Shown here: piece after piece, positions 4,911 through 6,770 of the stretch
How the letters are laid out: every line of letters begins with the position of its first letter
Position numbering within the stretch: the stretch's first letter is position 1
From: Lentisphaeria bacterium
GTDB taxonomy: Bacteria > Verrucomicrobiota > Lentisphaeria > Oligosphaerales > Oligosphaeraceae
Reading direction: 5' to 3'
NCBI GenBank assembly: GCA_024405235.1
Contig: JAKSPA010000091.1
Span: 1-6,770, forward strand
Length of the DNA stretch: 6,770 nucleotides
The notes under the pieces: generated by a model
The model's input: only the letters and a program-made list of their open reading frames with translations
What the model was told of the DNA's origin: nothing
The model's database searches: none
Translations under genes and position numbers: made by a program

Positions 4911-6185
4911 ATGGCGGCCAATATCTACATCACGGGCTTCATGGGCGCAGGAAAATCAACCATCGCCCAGAAAATCGCCGCCTGCATAAAACGCCCATGG
5001 CTTGACACAGACACCCTTCTCTCCGAAAAGCTGCAAGCCACTCCAGCCGAATATATTCGCGCAAACGGCGAAGAGGCGTTCCGCACCGCTGAGCATGAAC
5101 TTCTCGGCGCAATAGCCGAATCAGAAGACTTCACGGTAATCTCCACGGGCGGCGGCCTGCCCTGCCTCCCGAACAATCAAAAAATCCTGCACGAAAGCGG
5201 CCTTGTGGTATTTCTGGATGCTTCGTGGGAGACCATCGACGCCAGACTGACCGACTCGGAAAAGGCGGAAAGGCCCCTTTGGAACAGACAGCGCTTTGAC
5301 GAACGGCAGCAAATCTACCGCAAATGCGACATCGCTTTGGACGCAAATGCGTCGATTGATTCCATCATCGACGAATTCATGGTCAAAGCAGAAGGTTTTC
5401 TGAAAAACGCGCCGCTGAAAACGCGCAGTTTCCAAAAACTGCTTCGACTCTGCGCCAAGGATTCCGCCGATTTCAACATCTTTCAGAAAGACGACCGAAT
5501 TCTCGTAGGGCTTTCAGGCGGCGAAGACAGCTTCCTCATGATGCATCTCCTGCAGGAACTGAAACGCAGAATGCCCTTTGAAATCACGCTCGTCGGCACA
5601 ACAATAGACGTCGGCTATCCAGGCTTCGATTCCGACAGAATCCGCGAATACTGCATCGCGCAAGGCTGGGACTACCATCTGAGAAAGGTCCCTGAACTGC
5701 ACAAGCTCCTGACAAGCGATATCGTCGGCACGAAACCATGTCCGAGATGCTCGCGGCTCCGCCGAGGGCAGCTCCATGCTCTCATGAAGGAACTCGGCTG
5801 CAACAAACTCGCGCTCGGACAGCATCTCGACGACCTCTGCGTCTCGTTTCTCATGAGCCTCTTCCACGGCGGCGGCCTCAAAACCATGGGACCGAATGTG
5901 CCAGCAGACGGCAGAACCGCAAGACTCGTCAGACCATTGTGGGGCCTTCGGAAGGACGACATAAAGCAGGTCGCCAAATTGTTCGATTTTCCAATCATGC
6001 CCTCATGCCCATACGAACCCATGCTGGCTGAAGCGGGAGACAGAAAGTTCATCGAGAACCTTCTTGAAACGCTTGAAGAACGGTTTCCAGGCATCAGATC
6101 GGCCATGAGACATTCCATGGGCGACCTCAGGCTCGAACATCTGCTGGACAAACGTTTCATTTCCACCGACGACACACACTTATAA
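4911..6185 (+). CDS. aroK-ttcA: Shikimate kinase fused to TtcA-type tRNA thiolation domain
   Basis: This unbroken 424-codon gene joins two normally separate enzymes. Residues 1 to about 163 are a shikimate kinase (shikimate + ATP to shikimate 3-phosphate, aromatic amino acid pathway). They carry Walker A GxxGxGKST (Gly9-Thr17), Asp32/Asp34 (LDTD), Arg58 (EEAFR), the STGGG loop (78-82), the lid RPLW (121-124) and Arg137 (IYRK). Residues from about 172 to 410 are a TtcA-like PP-loop domain; TtcA uses ATP and an Fe-S cluster to make 2-thiocytidine at tRNA position 32. It has DFNIFQKDDRILVGLSGGED with PP-loop SGGEDS (202-207), CPRC (Cys277, Cys280) followed by SRLRRG, ALGQHLDD (301-308) and a third cysteine, Cys366. 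Both halves look full length and catalytically equipped, and the linker is only about 8-10 residues. The ATG is 2 bp after the CPBP stop. An internal ATG at Met157 could in principle yield TtcA alone, but it lacks a ribosome site. The domain calls are strong; joint function is unknown. Confidence 0.92.
   Translation: MAANIYITGFMGAGKSTIAQKIAACIKRPWLDTDTLLSEKLQATPAEYIRANGEEAFRTAEHELLGAIAESEDFTVISTGGGLPCLPNNQKILHESGLVVFLDASWETIDARLTDSEKAERPLWNRQRFDERQQIYRKCDIALDANASIDSIIDEFMVKAEGFLKNAPLKTRSFQKLLRLCAKDSADFNIFQKDDRILVGLSGGEDSFLMMHLLQELKRRMPFEITLVGTTIDVGYPGFDSDRIREYCIAQGWDYHLRKVPELHKLLTSDIVGTKPCPRCSRLRRGQLHALMKELGCNKLALGQHLDDLCVSFLMSLFHGGGLKTMGPNVPADGRTARLVRPLWGLRKDDIKQVAKLFDFPIMPSCPYEPMLAEAGDRKFIENLLETLEERFPGIRSAMRHSMGDLRLEHLLDKRFISTDDTHL
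5425..5442 (+). repeat. Small hairpin at the shikimate kinase/TtcA domain junction
   Basis: GCAGTTT (5425-5431) and AAACTGC (5436-5442) are exact reverse complements with a CCAA loop, a 7-bp stem. It lies at codons 172-178, where TtcA homology begins. No U-run follows, so it is not a working terminator by the usual criteria. Coding constraint on the RSFQKLL residues could explain it. Confidence 0.45.
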
Positions 6186-6186
6186 T
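6181..6186 (+). promoter_or_regulatory. Possible -10 element (TATAAT) before valS
   Basis: A perfect TATAAT overlaps the stop codon of the fusion gene, and a second -10-like TACAAT is at 6191-6196, at the start of an AT-rich 82 bp gap before valS. No good TTGACA-like -35 is found at 16-18 bp upstream. The nearby TTGACG (6203-6208) has only a weak TACCGA at the correct spacing. The position suits a separate valS promoter, but the evidence is a single hexamer in AT-rich DNA. Confidence 0.3.
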
Positions 6187-6193
6187 AACGTAC

Positions 6194-6212
6194 AATCCGC
6201 CATTGACGGGTT
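6194..6212 (+). terminator. Weak hairpin after the fusion gene
   Basis: AATCCG (6194-6199) can pair with CGGGTT (6207-6212), six pairs including one G-U, around a 7-base loop. It begins 9 bp after the fusion gene's stop and is followed only by a mixed A/T stretch (ACATTTATCTA), not a clean T-run. It could be an imperfect terminator of the upstream unit or a leader structure of valS. Confidence 0.25.
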
Positions 6213-6267
6213 ACATTTATCTACTTACCGAATTCTCTTCCCAATAATAAACAACCGTCTAAAAAAC

Positions 6268-6770
6268 ATGAGCGACGAAACACTGTCAAAAGCATACTCC
6301 CCGGCGGAAGTCGAGGCAAAGTCGTATCCTACATGGGAACAGCGCGGATACTTCCATAGCGATGTCAACAGCGCCAAAAAGCCATACACCATCGTCATTC
6401 CGCCACCAAACGTCACGGGAATCCTAACGCTCGGACACGTCCTGAACAACACTCTGCAGGATATTCTCATCCGCTTCGAGAAGATGCGCGGACGCGAGAC
6501 ATGCTGGGTGCCCGGCATGGACCATGCTGGCATCGCCACGCAGGCGAAAGTCGAAGCCTATCTCAAGAAAGAGAAGAATCTGACGCGCTACGATCTCGGA
6601 CGCGAGAAGTTCCTCGACGAAGTCTGGAAGTGGAAGGAACAGTACGGCGGCAAGATCATCAAGCAGCTCAGAACCATCGGAACATCCTGCGACTGGCCGC
6701 GCGAACGCTTCACCTTCGACGAAGGACTCTCCAACGCCGTTCAGGAAGTCTCCATCAGATTATATAACGC
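6268..6770 (+). CDS. valS: Valyl-tRNA synthetase, N-terminal 167 residues (3' part outside window)
   Basis: This is the start of class I valyl-tRNA synthetase, which charges tRNA-Val. The open frame runs to the window edge. The family landmarks are SPAEVEAKSYPTWEQRGYF (11-29), IPPPNVTG (44-51), the HIGH-equivalent TLGH at 54-57 followed by VLNNTLQDILIRF, WVPGMDHAGIATQAKVE (80-96) and LRTIGTSCDWPRERFTFDEG (134-153). The first His of the usual HxGH signature is Thr here; I recall related PVC-group enzymes sharing this, so it is probably lineage-typical rather than a defect. The start is the ATG at 6268, reached after the A-rich CTAAAAAAC and without a Shine-Dalgarno motif. Protein similarity starts within about 10 residues of it. 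The gene is separated from the fusion gene by 82 bp of AT-rich DNA and may have its own promoter. The editing and anticodon-binding domains are outside the window. Confidence 0.96.
   Translation, partial: MSDETLSKAYSPAEVEAKSYPTWEQRGYFHSDVNSAKKPYTIVIPPPNVTGILTLGHVLNNTLQDILIRFEKMRGRETCWVPGMDHAGIATQAKVEAYLKKEKNLTRYDLGREKFLDEVWKWKEQYGGKIIKQLRTIGTSCDWPRERFTFDEGLSNAVQEVSIRLYN

Noticed and set aside
1..6770. CRISPR array, prompted by the Cas4-like nuclease
   Set aside because: No regularly spaced direct repeats were seen, and there are no other cas genes.

Overview
The window is a compact, all-plus-strand run of nine genes, the first and last of which are cut by the window edges. It comes from a moderately GC-rich bacterium. 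I infer a member of the Planctomycetes-Verrucomicrobia-Lentisphaerae (PVC) group, most likely Verrucomicrobia, Lentisphaerae or Kiritimatiellae. The main evidence is the small protein at 1637-2083, which matches from memory the Minf_1886 family, described as restricted to Verrucomicrobia and Planctomycetes. The valyl-tRNA synthetase with TLGH in place of a classical HxGH signature fits the same placement. No database search was possible.

Layout: the 3' end of RNase PH (rph, to 154) overlaps by 8 bp the start of a stand-alone Cas4/AddB-like PD-(D/E)XK nuclease with four cysteines placed for an iron-sulfur cluster (147-1121). After 59 bp comes a HIT-family nucleotide hydrolase (1181-1615), then the Minf_1886-like protein (1637-2083), then a 419-residue protein I do not recognise (2105-3364). 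A compact RlmI/RlmK-like methyltransferase (3391-4236) and a CPBP/Rce1-type membrane protease (4249-4908) follow. Two bases later begins a 424-codon gene that fuses a complete-looking shikimate kinase to a complete-looking TtcA-type tRNA-thiolation PP-loop domain (4911-6185). An 82 bp AT-rich gap separates it from the start of valS (6268 to the window end).

Spacings of -8, 59, 21, 21, 26, 12 and 2 bp on one strand suggest that rph through the fusion gene is one transcription unit. valS may have its own promoter. The recurring theme is RNA maturation and translation: RNase PH trims tRNA 3' ends, the methyltransferase resembles rRNA modifiers, the TtcA domain resembles the tRNA C32 thiolase, and ValS charges tRNA. 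The nuclease, HIT protein, protease and two poorly characterised proteins are housekeeping-like passengers.

There is no sign of a mobile element, CRISPR array, tRNA or rRNA gene. The most unusual item is the shikimate kinase-TtcA fusion. Next are the unrecognised 419-residue protein and the Fe-S nuclease overlapping rph. Most start codons are preceded by A-rich sequence rather than a Shine-Dalgarno motif.
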